A stretch of DNA of 64,000 bases from Clostridium_AD sp050717535. Lineage in GTDB: Bacteria; Bacillota; Clostridia; Clostridiales; Clostridiaceae. Each line of letters begins with the position of its first letter. Position 1 is the stretch's first letter. The DNA lies in assembly GCF_050717535.1 (NCBI RefSeq), contig NZ_JBOITM010000028.1, forward strand, positions 1-64,000, read 5' to 3'. A program made the position numbers and the translations under genes. A model generated the notes under the pieces. That model was not told the origin of the DNA. It worked only from the letters and a program-made list of their open reading frames with translations, and searched no databases. Below, one piece after another: positions 1-8,516 of this stretch.

Positions 1-2
1 CT

Positions 3-44
3 GAACAAGATGTTTTTGAACAAATAAGAAAATGTTTTAGGTAA
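3..44 (+). CDS. possible 3' end of an upstream gene (cut by the window edge)
   Basis: The third frame is open from the window edge and reads EQDVFEQIRKCFR before a TAA stop. The composition looks like a normal protein C-terminus, but thirteen residues are too few to identify a family. A perfect hairpin lies just after the stop, which fits the end of a transcription unit. The first frame is also open for a few codons, so this call is weak. Confidence 0.3.
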   Translation, partial: EQDVFEQIRKCFR

Positions 45-49
45 GATTA

Positions 50-76
50 TAGACTACATAGATTATATGTAGTCTA
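50..76. repeat. perfect 11-bp inverted repeat
   Basis: The arms TAGACTACATA and TATGTAGTCTA flank a 5-base loop. There is no run of T on either side, so it is not a textbook terminator. It sits between the probable end of an upstream gene and the flavoprotein gene at 145 and may close the upstream transcript or act as a protein-binding site. Confidence 0.5.
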
Positions 77-100
77 TGTGTAAAACGAGTAAAATCAATC

Positions 101-120
101 AGTGTACAAGTAGGTACACT
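101..120. promoter_or_regulatory. 7-bp inverted repeat before the flavoprotein gene (possible operator)
   Basis: The arms AGTGTAC and GTACACT are perfect complements separated by 6 bases. They end 8 bases before the AGGAG ribosome binding site of the next gene. The position suits a repressor site in the 5' leader, but no regulator can be named. Confidence 0.35.
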
Positions 121-144
121 AGATATAGAAAGGAGTGTGTAATT

Positions 145-636
145 ATGTTCAGAGAAATGAGAAGAAAAAAGCAATTATTGTCTAAAGAAGAAACAATTAA
201 AATTCTACAGTCGTGCACATCTGGAGTTTTAGGTGTAACAGGCGATGATGATTATCCATATACCGTTCCAGTAAGTTATGCTTATAAAGATGGAAAACTT
301 TTTTTCCATGGTGCAAAAGAAGGGCATAAGATTGACAGTATAAAAAGGAATGATAAGGTTACATTTTGTGTCATAGAAAAAGACGAAGTAATACAAAAAA
401 CTTTTACTACCCATTTTCGTAGTGTGTCTGTTTTTGGTAGAGCAAGGATTCTTAAAGAAGATGACGAGAGGAAATATGCCATTAAAAGTTTAGTTGAAAA
501 GTATTCACCTGACTATATTGAAAAAGGACAGCGAGAAATTGAAAGTGAATGGAATAGGGTATGTTTATTTGAAGTCAAAATCGAACATATAACAGGTAAA
601 GCGGCTATAGAAATCGTGAATAATAGGCAGAATTAG
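145..636 (+). CDS. pyridoxamine 5'-phosphate oxidase family flavoprotein (NimA-like)
   Basis: This 163-residue protein matches the small split-barrel flavoproteins related to pyridoxamine phosphate oxidase and NimA. It begins MFREMRRKKQ, followed by a helix and the family segment with GVLGVTGDDDYPYTVPVSY, then KLFFHGAKEGHK, the usual FMN-contact region with a conserved His. The start at 145 was chosen over an ATG 69 bases upstream because AGGAGTG lies 8 bases before it and family members begin at this point. Such proteins bind FMN or heme and often reduce nitroaromatic compounds, but the substrate cannot be read from sequence. It stands alone, closed by a strong hairpin terminator shared with the convergent rqcH gene. 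Confidence 0.85.
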   Translation: MFREMRRKKQLLSKEETIKILQSCTSGVLGVTGDDDYPYTVPVSYAYKDGKLFFHGAKEGHKIDSIKRNDKVTFCVIEKDEVIQKTFTTHFRSVSVFGRARILKEDDERKYAIKSLVEKYSPDYIEKGQREIESEWNRVCLFEVKIEHITGKAAIEIVNNRQN

Positions 637-642
637 GTATGA

Positions 643-683
643 AAAATAACGTATTAATTATATAATAATTAATACGTTATTTT
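643..683. terminator. bidirectional terminator between the flavoprotein gene and rqcH
   Basis: A perfect 17-bp stem (AAAATAACGTATTAATT and its complement) surrounds a short AT loop, with A-runs on the left and T-runs on the right. It can therefore stop transcription arriving from either of the two convergent genes. Confidence 0.85.
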
Positions 684-718
684 ACTTTTGAAACCCAAAT
701 TACTTGCCCTTGGATTTT

Positions 719-2458
719 TTATTCCACTCGTTCTAAGGTGCTTTCTGTAGGAGTTATATACATAGTTTTATTTGTTGAATAAATAACCATTCCAGGTTTT
801 GCGCCGGAGGGTTTCTTTACGTTTTTAACCTCGGTGTAATCAACAGGTACATTAGAGGAGTTTTTGGATTTACTATAAAATGCTGATAAGTTTCCAGCTT
901 CCAATAATGTGGTTTCAGGTATATCACCAAAGTTTTTAATTATAACATGAGAACCTGGGATTTCTTTTGTGTGAAGCCAAGTATCACTTTTATTTGCAAG
1001 TTTTAAAGTTAAAAAGTCATTTTGAATATTATTTCTACCAACATAAATATCAATGCCATCGCTTGAAACAAAATGCATAGGCTTTGTTGCTTTTGTTTTT
1101 TTATTTTTACCTTTGTTATGTTTTTTAAATGTTATATATTCAGTTTCTATTAACTCATTTTTAATATCTTCAATTGCACTATAATTTTCCACATTTATTA
1201 TGTTAGTTAGTACAGAGTGAAGATATTTTAATTCATTTTCAGTAAGAACCATCTGAATTGTTGCCATTTCTTCTGCTATTTTAAATTTGTTATATTTTTT
1301 ATAGTAGTATTGAACATTTTGTGAGGGAGTTTTATTTTCATCAAGTTTGATTTGAACGTATTCTCCATTTTCACTATAATAATTTACAACACTGGCAACC
1401 TTATCACCTTTTTTTAGTGAATATATATTTGCAGTTAAGAGTTCGCCATTTAACATATAGGAGCCTTTAGTTTCACATTCTTTTAAGGTTTCTTTAAGTA
1501 TTTTTACCTTTTTATCACAACGGTTGATATTGTTATGAACTATCTTTTGAAGGTCTGCACTTTTAGAATTTAACCTATCATGGGTATCCTTTTGAACATA
1601 AAAATTTTCTATTAATTTAGAAGGTGAATCATACTGGGCGTATTCACAATTTTTTAAAGAAGTAAGTTTAATACAGTGAAAGTCTTCTAGTTTGCCTTTG
1701 ATTGCATAGGAAGCTAAAAACATATTTTTATTTAAATTTTTAAATAGATTTTCTGTAAAATCATAAATAGGTTTAGCATGATCTAAATCAAAGTTATTAT
1801 TTTCTGTAGAATACCTATATACCAGTTCTTTTGAAAGTTTAGCGCTTATTCCTGTGAAGGTGCCTGTAAAAAATTTTTCGCTAAATTGTATTTCTTTAGT
1901 GGTTATATACTCATAGAATTCTTCATAATTAAAGTTGAAAGGATCTAGCTTTGTAGAAACTGGTGGATATACATATTCTGCACCAGTAAATACAACACGG
2001 AAACTGTTGACGTCTGCTGAAACGTGTTTAATGCTATCCATAATTAAATTATCACGGTTGCGAACTAAACTAATATTACTATGTCTACCCATTATTTCAA
2101 TTATTAACGAGTATACACTATCAAAGCCTAATTCATCGCTAGATTTAAAATCAATAATTAGTAATCTATCTGAATTTAGTTGTCTTACATCTAATACCGT
2201 GGCGGTATTTAAATATTTTCTTAAAACCATGCAAAATATAGGGGCTTTTATTGGGTTTTCTTTATTAAGCTCAGTAAAGTGAATTCTAGGATAATTAGAG
2301 CTTGAGTTTATTAATAACTTATGGACTTTTCTATTTTTTTTAAAGCTTAATATAATTTCATCCTTTTCTGGTTGTGTTACTTTATCAACTCTACAATCTA
2401 TGATTACATCTTTTATTTCCTCAATGAGGCTGGATAAATAAATTCCATCTAATGCCAT
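719..2458 (-). CDS. rqcH: RqcH / NFACT-family ribosome quality control protein (Rqc2 homologue)
   Basis: A 579-residue NFACT protein, formerly annotated as fibronectin-binding protein. The family binds stalled 50S-peptidyl-tRNA complexes and recruits tRNA-Ala to add C-terminal alanine tails that mark the nascent chain for degradation. Visible features are the N-terminal NFACT-N domain beginning MALDGIYLSSL, the DR dipeptide in QLNSDRLLIIDF (the position essential for tRNA-Ala use in B. subtilis RqcH), a long central coiled-coil region, and a C-terminal NFACT-R domain with DIYVGRNNIQND and DTWLHTKEIPGSHVII. The start was set at the second ATG because the first one touches the AGGAAGG ribosome binding site, while the second is 9 bases from it. 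It is transcribed alone, divergently from dapF. Confidence 0.92.
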   Translation of the reverse strand: MALDGIYLSSLIEEIKDVIIDCRVDKVTQPEKDEIILSFKKNRKVHKLLINSSSNYPRIHFTELNKENPIKAPIFCMVLRKYLNTATVLDVRQLNSDRLLIIDFKSSDELGFDSVYSLIIEIMGRHSNISLVRNRDNLIMDSIKHVSADVNSFRVVFTGAEYVYPPVSTKLDPFNFNYEEFYEYITTKEIQFSEKFFTGTFTGISAKLSKELVYRYSTENNNFDLDHAKPIYDFTENLFKNLNKNMFLASYAIKGKLEDFHCIKLTSLKNCEYAQYDSPSKLIENFYVQKDTHDRLNSKSADLQKIVHNNINRCDKKVKILKETLKECETKGSYMLNGELLTANIYSLKKGDKVASVVNYYSENGEYVQIKLDENKTPSQNVQYYYKKYNKFKIAEEMATIQMVLTENELKYLHSVLTNIINVENYSAIEDIKNELIETEYITFKKHNKGKNKKTKATKPMHFVSSDGIDIYVGRNNIQNDFLTLKLANKSDTWLHTKEIPGSHVIIKNFGDIPETTLLEAGNLSAFYSKSKNSSNVPVDYTEVKNVKKPSGAKPGMVIYSTNKTMYITPTESTLERVE

Positions 2459-2684
2459 ATATATCATCCTTCCTGTTATTTTAATACTATATATTTACAT
2501 TTTTAAATAATGCATTATATAATATATTATTTAAATGATAAACTCACATCTAGCAAAATGCATAAAAACATTAAATGAATTTTTATGAATTAAGCATAAT
2601 ATGAGATATACTATAATTAACAGTATACCATTAAAGAAAATTATTGAAAAGTCATTGTAGAGCATCATAAGAAGGAGGAATAAT

Positions 2685-3515
2685 TTGGAAACTATAAATT
2701 TTACAAAAATGCAGGGAACGGGAAATGATTTTATTGTTATTGAGGATTTTCAGTGTAACTATGCCAATTTAGAGGGACTTGCTATAAAACTTTGTGATAG
2801 GCATTTTGGCATAGGTGCAGATGGAATTTTAGTAGTTAGAAAGAGTAATATAGCGGATATTCAGATGGTAATTATTAATGCTGATGGCTCTTATGCATCT
2901 ATGTGTGGAAATGGTATAAGATGTTTTGCTAAATATGTTTGGGAAAAAAAACATGTGCAAGGGGAAAATATAAAAATTGAAACTGGTGACGGTGTAAAGT
3001 TTGCAAATATTTGTGTTAAAGACGGAAGAGTAGAAAGTGTAACTATTAATATGGGAAAATATAATTTTAATCCAATTAGTATTCCCGCTTTAGCTGAGAG
3101 TGAAATAATTAATAGAAAAATAGAGGCTAATCATAAAGAATATTATATTACTTCAATGTTTATGGGTGTTCCCCATACTATTGTTTTTGGGAAACATGAG
3201 GATTATTGCATAGAGGAAGGAAAATTTATTGAACAGCATAGTCTATTTCCACAAAAGACGAATGTAAACTTTTGTGAAGTATTAGGGCAGAATATGATAA
3301 GGGTTAAAACTTGGGAAAGAGGCGCAGGGCCAACACTAGCCTGTGGAACTGGTAGCTGTGCCTCTGTGGTAGCGGCAAGTAGGCTTGGATATATAGATGG
3401 AAAAGTAACTGTGCAGGTTCCTGGTGGAATCCTTACCGTAGAGATTATTAAGGATGAAGTTTTAATGGAAGGACCAGCAGAAATAACCTTTGAAGGACAT
3501 TTTTATCTGAATTAA
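2685..3515 (+). CDS. dapF: diaminopimelate epimerase
   Basis: This 276-residue enzyme interconverts LL- and meso-diaminopimelate, the last step before meso-DAP enters peptidoglycan or is decarboxylated to lysine. Both catalytic cysteines are present in their family contexts: MCGNGIRC in the N-terminal half and ACGTGSCAS in the C-terminal half. The N-terminus FTKMQGTGNDF is diagnostic. The start is a TTG, supported by GAAGGAGG six bases upstream and by family alignment. The gene stands alone, divergent from rqcH, and is followed by a hairpin repeat that can also end transcription. Confidence 0.97.
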   Translation: METINFTKMQGTGNDFIVIEDFQCNYANLEGLAIKLCDRHFGIGADGILVVRKSNIADIQMVIINADGSYASMCGNGIRCFAKYVWEKKHVQGENIKIETGDGVKFANICVKDGRVESVTINMGKYNFNPISIPALAESEIINRKIEANHKEYYITSMFMGVPHTIVFGKHEDYCIEEGKFIEQHSLFPQKTNVNFCEVLGQNMIRVKTWERGAGPTLACGTGSCASVVAASRLGYIDGKVTVQVPGGILTVEIIKDEVLMEGPAEITFEGHFYLN

Positions 3516-3545
3516 ATTATGAGCAACTTAAATATTTTTACATTT

Positions 3546-3609
3546 AAAAAAGTATATATTACGTGTAATGCATTAATCGTATTGCAATATGCGTAATATA
3601 TACTTTTTT
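3546..3609. repeat. short palindromic repeat (MITE-like, shares ends with the 32.9-kb repeat)
   Basis: Perfect 18-bp terminal inverted repeats (AAAAAAGTATATATTACG and its complement) enclose about 28 bases. The same AAGTATATATTACG ends occur on the 195-bp hairpin element at 32892-33086, so the two look like members of one family, this one with the interior deleted. Its right end is T-rich, so it may also serve as the dapF terminator. Confidence 0.75.
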
Positions 3610-3712
3610 AGTTTTGTGAAAAATTTCTTTATAAATTATGAATAATATTTAAAAAACTGACAATGATTACAAGTGGATATCCTATAAATTAAAATTAGAA
3701 AAGGTAAATATT

Positions 3713-5392
3713 ATGAAAAAAAATTTACTCCAATTACTACTAGATAAAAACTTAATTACAGAACAATGCTATAAGGACGTGAAGGCGAGTTCATTTAATA
3801 GCAATTTTAGCGAAGAGCAAATAATTCTGCGTGACATAAAAGTGGATTTGAATGGGCTTATTTCAATACTAGAGAATGATTTTAGTATACCCTATATGGA
3901 TTTAGAATCTAACAATGGGAATAATGGAGCTTTTAAATTAATATCAAAGGAGATAGCCAGCAGATATAGCTTAATTCCTTTTTATTATGAAAATGATGAG
4001 TTATATGTGGCTTTTTCAAATCCCTTTGACATAAAAGTTATCGACGAGTTAAGATTTATAACCAATAAAAAAATTAAAGTATTTTTTGCTTTACTTAGTA
4101 ATATATTAAAAGCTATTGAAAACTGCTATGGAAAACAAATTGTGGATGTGGCAGTTGAAGAGCTTAAAAAAGAATATATGCTAGAAGATAAAGAAAAAAA
4201 TGAGGAGATGGAGGGCGAACTTTTTGCTGAAAATGCACCGGTTATAAGGATAACAAATTCCTTATTAAAGCAGGCGGTGAATTCAGGAGCTAGTGACATT
4301 CACTTAGAGCCTTTTAAATACTTTGCCATACTTAGAATGAGAGTAGATGGCATCCTAAATGAAATAAATCAGATTCCCAGTAGTGTATATAAATCTTTAT
4401 GTACAAGAATTAAAATAATGGCAAATATAGATATAGCAACTAAACTAATACCTCAGGATGGGAAGATAACTGAAAACATAGATGGAACAGATTATGATTT
4501 TAGGGTATCCTCACTCCCAACAATGTATGGAGAAAAACTTGTTATAAGAGTTCTATACAAATTAGAGAAATTCATTAATCTAGACTCATTAGGCTTTAGC
4601 TTCGATAAAGTTCAGATTTTAAAGGATATATTAAAACTTTCTCATGGAATGATTGTTGTGGCAGGACCTACAGGAAGCGGTAAATCCACTACCTTATATG
4701 CACTTTTAAATGAAATCAATAGTAAAAGCAAAAATATCATTACTATAGAAGATCCAATAGAATATAATATGCCTAGAATTAATCAGGTAAATGTGAATAT
4801 TAAAGCAGGGCTTACTTTTTCTACGGGCCTAAGAAGCATTTTGAGGCAAGACCCAGATGTAATAATGCTTGGAGAGATAAGGGATGAGGAGACTGCACAA
4901 ATTGCTGTAAGAGCTTCAATAACAGGACATTTAGTTTTATCAACACTTCATACAAATGATGCAGTAACATCCATATCTAGGTTAATAGATATGGGTATTC
5001 CATCATATTTGGTTGCAGATTCATTAGTTGTAGTATTAGCCCAAAGATTAATAAGAAAATTATGTTGCCATTGCAAAATTGAACATGAGATTACTCATGA
5101 CGAATTTCAGCATTTAGGTTTTAAAACAGGCGACAAAATATATAGTGCAGTAGGATGTAATAAATGTAATAAAACTGGATATAAAGGGAGAACTGTGGTA
5201 TATGAATTACTAAAATTAGATAGTGTTCATAAATCTATTATAGCAAGAAGCGGCATAAGTGATGAGTTATGGAAATATTGTAATGAAAATAAATCAAGTT
5301 CTTTTATGGAGAGTTGTAGAGATTCCGTGCTTAGCGGTGTAACTTCAATAGAAGAATTTGTGAATGCTACTTACAGCTATAATTTTAAATAG
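3713..5392 (+). CDS. pilB: type IV pilus / type II secretion assembly ATPase (PilB/GspE)
   Basis: A 559-residue traffic ATPase that powers polymerisation of prepilin-like subunits from the cytoplasmic face. An N-terminal GspE-N type domain occupies roughly residues 1-140. The core contains NSGASDIHLEPFK, Walker A GPTGSGKST near residue 320, ITIEDPIEYN (Asp box), a Walker B region with MLGEIRDEETAQIA, and STLHTNDAV (His box). A C-terminal tetracysteine zinc site (CCHC and CNKC, about 25 residues apart) is also typical of PilB/GspE. The start is the ATG after a weak AAAAGG site. It is the first gene of an operon running to about 10.2 kb. No retraction ATPase (PilT) is in the window. Confidence 0.93.
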   Translation: MKKNLLQLLLDKNLITEQCYKDVKASSFNSNFSEEQIILRDIKVDLNGLISILENDFSIPYMDLESNNGNNGAFKLISKEIASRYSLIPFYYENDELYVAFSNPFDIKVIDELRFITNKKIKVFFALLSNILKAIENCYGKQIVDVAVEELKKEYMLEDKEKNEEMEGELFAENAPVIRITNSLLKQAVNSGASDIHLEPFKYFAILRMRVDGILNEINQIPSSVYKSLCTRIKIMANIDIATKLIPQDGKITENIDGTDYDFRVSSLPTMYGEKLVIRVLYKLEKFINLDSLGFSFDKVQILKDILKLSHGMIVVAGPTGSGKSTTLYALLNEINSKSKNIITIEDPIEYNMPRINQVNVNIKAGLTFSTGLRSILRQDPDVIMLGEIRDEETAQIAVRASITGHLVLSTLHTNDAVTSISRLIDMGIPSYLVADSLVVVLAQRLIRKLCCHCKIEHEITHDEFQHLGFKTGDKIYSAVGCNKCNKTGYKGRTVVYELLKLDSVHKSIIARSGISDELWKYCNENKSSSFMESCRDSVLSGVTSIEEFVNATYSYNFK

Positions 5393-5419
5393 GTTATCTT
5401 GTGGAGGTATAATAGCATA

Positions 5420-5458
5420 ATGACTAGTTATTTCCGCAAGATGAATAATGATAGGTGA
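5420..5458 (+). other. 12-codon open frame and hairpin in the pilB-pilC gap
   Basis: After GGAGG there is an ATG followed by 11 codons (MTSYFRKMNNDR) and a stop that overlaps the pilC ribosome binding region. An 8-bp stem (5398-5405 with 5433-5440) would sequester this GGAGG. It could be a coupling or leader peptide that adjusts pilC translation, or simply chance in a short gap. Confidence 0.25.
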
Positions 5459-5466
5459 AATATAAA

Positions 5467-6663
5467 ATGAAATATAAATACATTGCTAAAACCTCAAATG
5501 GAATAATAATAAAGGGTAGCGCTGAAAGTGATAGTATAGAAGAATTAGCATTGGGATTACGGGCGCAAGAAATATTTTTAATAAAGGGTAGGAGTATAAA
5601 AAAAATAAGTGAAATTTCTACTAGACCTAACTTGAAAATTATATCAATGTTTTGCAAGCAATTTTCAATATGTCTTAAATCAGGCATACCTATATGTGAT
5701 ATTCTTAATTTGCTTTATGAGCAAATGTTACATAAAGCTATAAAAAATAGTCTTATTAGCATTAGAGAAAATGTACAAAAGGGGAATTCACTATATGCAA
5801 GTATGAAAAACACTCGAAATATATATCCTGAGTTTCTAATAAACATGATTTATTTAGGGGAAGAGAGTGGTAAGTTAGATACAATACTGGAGGAATTGTC
5901 TAGATATTATGAAAAAGAGCATAAGCTCACAAAAAAATTCGTTAATTCAATGATTTATCCCTGTACAGTATTTCTAACATTAACTATTGTATCATTATTT
6001 TTGTTTATAAAGGTAATACCTATATTCATTAAAAACTTAAATTCTCTTAATGCAGATATTCCTTTAATAACTAGAATTGTTTTAGGAACTAGTAATTTTT
6101 TAGGACAAAATTTCTTGTGGATTTTAATAATTAATTTAATTGTAGCTTTTATTTTTATGGAATATTTTAAAACGGAAAATGGGAAGTTGGCTTTTGATAA
6201 ATTCAAATTTAGGTGTCCGATATTAGGACCTGTTTATAAACACCTTATTTACACAAGATTTACTAGAGGACTTAATATATTATTGTGTAGCGGGGTGGGA
6301 CTGCTTAGAGCCTTTGAAATAATCTATGATGTTATTGGTAATAGATATTTTAAGTTAAAACTTAAAACCGTTTTTAATGATATAAAAAAAGGAAGAGATC
6401 TAGCAGATTGTTTAAATGCAATGAACCTATTTCCACAATTCTTTGTGGCTATGGTAAGAATAGGTGAGGAAACCGGTAATTTGGATGAAATGTTTTTGAC
6501 CGCTGCAGATATCTTTTATGAAGAAGCAGAGGAAAAGGTAGAGAAAGGCACTGCACTACTAGAACCAATCCTAATAATATTTTTAGGTATTATGATTGGT
6601 ACAATAATACTGGCGGTTATGCTTCCTATGCTAAGTGTCATGGACTCTGCTGGAAAAATTTAA
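5467..6663 (+). CDS. pilC: type IV pilus / type II secretion inner-membrane platform protein (PilC/GspF)
   Basis: This 398-residue polytopic protein is the membrane platform on which the PilB ATPase acts. Two repeated GspF domains are visible. The first has FCKQFSICLKSGIPICD, then YLGEESGKLDTILEELS and a hydrophobic pair of helices. The second has FTRGLNILLCSGVGL and VRIGEETGNLDEMF, ending in a C-terminal membrane helix. The repeated GEE(S/T)G(K/N)LD motif is the family hallmark. The ATG at 5467 was preferred to a GTG 12 bases upstream because the GTG overlaps the only plausible ribosome binding site (ATAGGTG). Confidence 0.92.
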   Translation: MKYKYIAKTSNGIIIKGSAESDSIEELALGLRAQEIFLIKGRSIKKISEISTRPNLKIISMFCKQFSICLKSGIPICDILNLLYEQMLHKAIKNSLISIRENVQKGNSLYASMKNTRNIYPEFLINMIYLGEESGKLDTILEELSRYYEKEHKLTKKFVNSMIYPCTVFLTLTIVSLFLFIKVIPIFIKNLNSLNADIPLITRIVLGTSNFLGQNFLWILIINLIVAFIFMEYFKTENGKLAFDKFKFRCPILGPVYKHLIYTRFTRGLNILLCSGVGLLRAFEIIYDVIGNRYFKLKLKTVFNDIKKGRDLADCLNAMNLFPQFFVAMVRIGEETGNLDEMFLTAADIFYEEAEEKVEKGTALLEPILIIFLGIMIGTIILAVMLPMLSVMDSAGKI

Positions 6664-6705
6664 ATGAATTTATTTAGTATTTAGACAAATTAGAAAGGTG
6701 AATTT

Positions 6706-7149
6706 ATGCGTAGAGGATTTACATTGATAGAGATGGTAGTAGTTTTAGCTATTATAAGCATAATTGGGGGAGTCAGCATAGTTTCTTTAGAATATTATAA
6801 AACAATAAAAAACAAGATAGATGCAGATTATTATTGTAATGCTACAGTAGGTTTTATTAATAATTCGAAAATGTATTGTAGAGAAAATTCTTGTAGTGCA
6901 ATTGTGACTTTTGATAGAGGAAAAAATGAAATTAAGTTGGAAAAGGGAACTAGCACGGTAAATAAACTAATATTTTCAAATAAAATAACATTGTATGAAG
7001 TGATAGGAAGGCGAAATAATAGTGACATTATCTTTGATAAGGACGGGTTTACTAATGATGCATGCACAGTTGTTTTAATAGACAATAATTTAGTAAAACA
7101 TATAATTACAATGAGAGTAGGTACGGAATATGTCAAACTTATCAAGTAA
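6706..7149 (+). CDS. prepilin-like protein 1 (type IV pilin / pseudopilin)
   Basis: A 147-residue protein with a class III signal: short basic leader MRRG, cleavage before FTLIE (Glu at +5), then a hydrophobic helix MVVVLAIISIIGGVSIV. After processing by a prepilin peptidase (not encoded in this window) it would be assembled into the pilus or pseudopilus. Its size and low-complexity globular part resemble GspH-type minor pseudopilins. It follows pilC with an AAAGGTG site and overlaps the next prepilin gene by 20 bases, showing tight co-expression. Confidence 0.85.
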   Translation: MRRGFTLIEMVVVLAIISIIGGVSIVSLEYYKTIKNKIDADYYCNATVGFINNSKMYCRENSCSAIVTFDRGKNEIKLEKGTSTVNKLIFSNKITLYEVIGRRNNSDIIFDKDGFTNDACTVVLIDNNLVKHIITMRVGTEYVKLIK

Positions 7150-7579
7150 AAGAGGATTTACCTTAGTAGAGGTGTTGGTTAGTCTAGGTGTATTTTCTAT
7201 AACTTTTATTTGTATGATGTCTTTTAACGTGACTTCTATGAATATTAAAAAAGACACTAAAAGTATAAATAATAATGTATCCATAATGGAGACTTTAAAA
7301 AATAATATAATATACACTATGACATTTGCAGAACTTGAAGAGGTACTTATGGATAATAGAACTTTTATAAATAGTGAAAATATGACAGTTAACAAAATTC
7401 AAAACAATTTAATGGATACCTTTTCGAAAGCATCATCTGTGGGGAGACCCTATATTAAATTGAGTTATTTAAAATATGAATCTAAGGTATACACGTTAAG
7501 ACTTTCTCTATATGCTGGTGGACCAAATGATATTGTACAATTGCAATGTGATTTCTATAAAGGATATCATGAATGGTGA
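7130..7579 (+). CDS. prepilin-like protein 2
   Basis: A 149-residue protein with leader MSNLSSKRG, cleavage site before FTLVE and a hydrophobic helix VLVSLGVFSITFICMMSF. The +5 Glu needed for methylation and assembly is present. The rest has no recognisable fold. It overlaps its neighbours at both ends, as expected for minor pseudopilins of a pilus operon. Confidence 0.82.
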   Translation: MSNLSSKRGFTLVEVLVSLGVFSITFICMMSFNVTSMNIKKDTKSINNNVSIMETLKNNIIYTMTFAELEEVLMDNRTFINSENMTVNKIQNNLMDTFSKASSVGRPYIKLSYLKYESKVYTLRLSLYAGGPNDIVQLQCDFYKGYHEW

Positions 7580-8031
7580 AAAAGGGAGTTACACTTATAG
7601 AAATAGTAGTGGCAATGAGCTTAGTATTCTTAATGCTGGGAGTAGTTGATAGTATGCTTATCTCGTACTTGAAAAACTACAAAAATAATGTAATAGAAAA
7701 CAAGGGGTTTAATTATTTAAATGAGGCAATATCAATAATTGAAAAGGAAATTAATGAGGATTCAAAGGACATAAAAACTGAGGGTAATATCATTAAAATA
7801 AGTTACAGTGATGGAAGAACCACAAACCACATAAAACGTATCAATAGCAATCTTTATCTGCTGTATGGAACAATCTATAGTGTACCCTCGGACAGTTCCT
7901 ATAAGAGCTTAATTATAGATGATGTGAAAGATTTTGTGGCTATAAAACATGGGAAAACTCTTTACATTAAAGTAAGTTGGTATAATGGTCAAACAATTGA
8001 GAGGTGTTTAGCAATAGAAAATGCAAACTAA
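7573..8031 (+). CDS. prepilin-like protein 3
   Basis: A 152-residue protein that begins MVKKG, then VTLIEIVVAMSLVFLML. The residue after the cleavage glycine is Val rather than Phe, a variant tolerated in minor pseudopilins such as GspJ/PilW types, and Glu +5 is kept. Its ATG lies inside the last codons of the preceding gene (7-base overlap). Confidence 0.8.
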   Translation: MVKKGVTLIEIVVAMSLVFLMLGVVDSMLISYLKNYKNNVIENKGFNYLNEAISIIEKEINEDSKDIKTEGNIIKISYSDGRTTNHIKRINSNLYLLYGTIYSVPSDSSYKSLIIDDVKDFVAIKHGKTLYIKVSWYNGQTIERCLAIENAN

Positions 8032-8443
8032 AAAGGGATTTATATTGGTTTATACGATTTTAGTAGGGATTATCTGTTTAATTATAATGATGTATATTTT
8101 TGATATTCAAATGGCAGAGGTGAAATACTCTACAAGTAATAAAAAATACATATTAAAAGATAATGAATACCAAAAGGATAAAGAATATCTAATGACTTTA
8201 TTTTTCACTTATATTAATGAAAATAATGAAGGCATAAAAAAGGTAGGAACAATAGATTTTTTTTGCAATATCAAGAGTAGCATAGTAAAGTATGGAGCAT
8301 CAAAGGTGAGTTACACTAATAAAACCAATGAATTAATTTTTACAATACCTTACGAATACACAATAAATAGAAATGATTATTATAAATTAGTAGCAAATGG
8401 TGAGAGTTTTAAGCTGGTGTTTATAAAAACAGAGTATTACTAG
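8021..8443 (+). CDS. minor pilin-like protein 4 (PilX/GspK-like, atypical)
   Basis: A 140-residue protein with the leader MQTKKG followed by FILVYTILVGIICLIIMMYIF. The helix looks like a pilin N-terminal helix, but the +5 position is Tyr, not Glu. Lack of Glu+5 is a known feature of the tip pseudopilin GspK. Being the last of four overlapping prepilin genes also fits a tip or initiation role, which is an inference. The globular part is charged and unrecognised. Confidence 0.7.
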   Translation: MQTKKGFILVYTILVGIICLIIMMYIFDIQMAEVKYSTSNKKYILKDNEYQKDKEYLMTLFFTYINENNEGIKKVGTIDFFCNIKSSIVKYGASKVSYTNKTNELIFTIPYEYTINRNDYYKLVANGESFKLVFIKTEYY

Positions 8444-8516
8444 GTTTCATCAATGTGGCAAGTAGCAAGTTTGGAAGAAATTTATTGAAATTAATAGGGG
8501 AAAAGAGGATGAAAAG

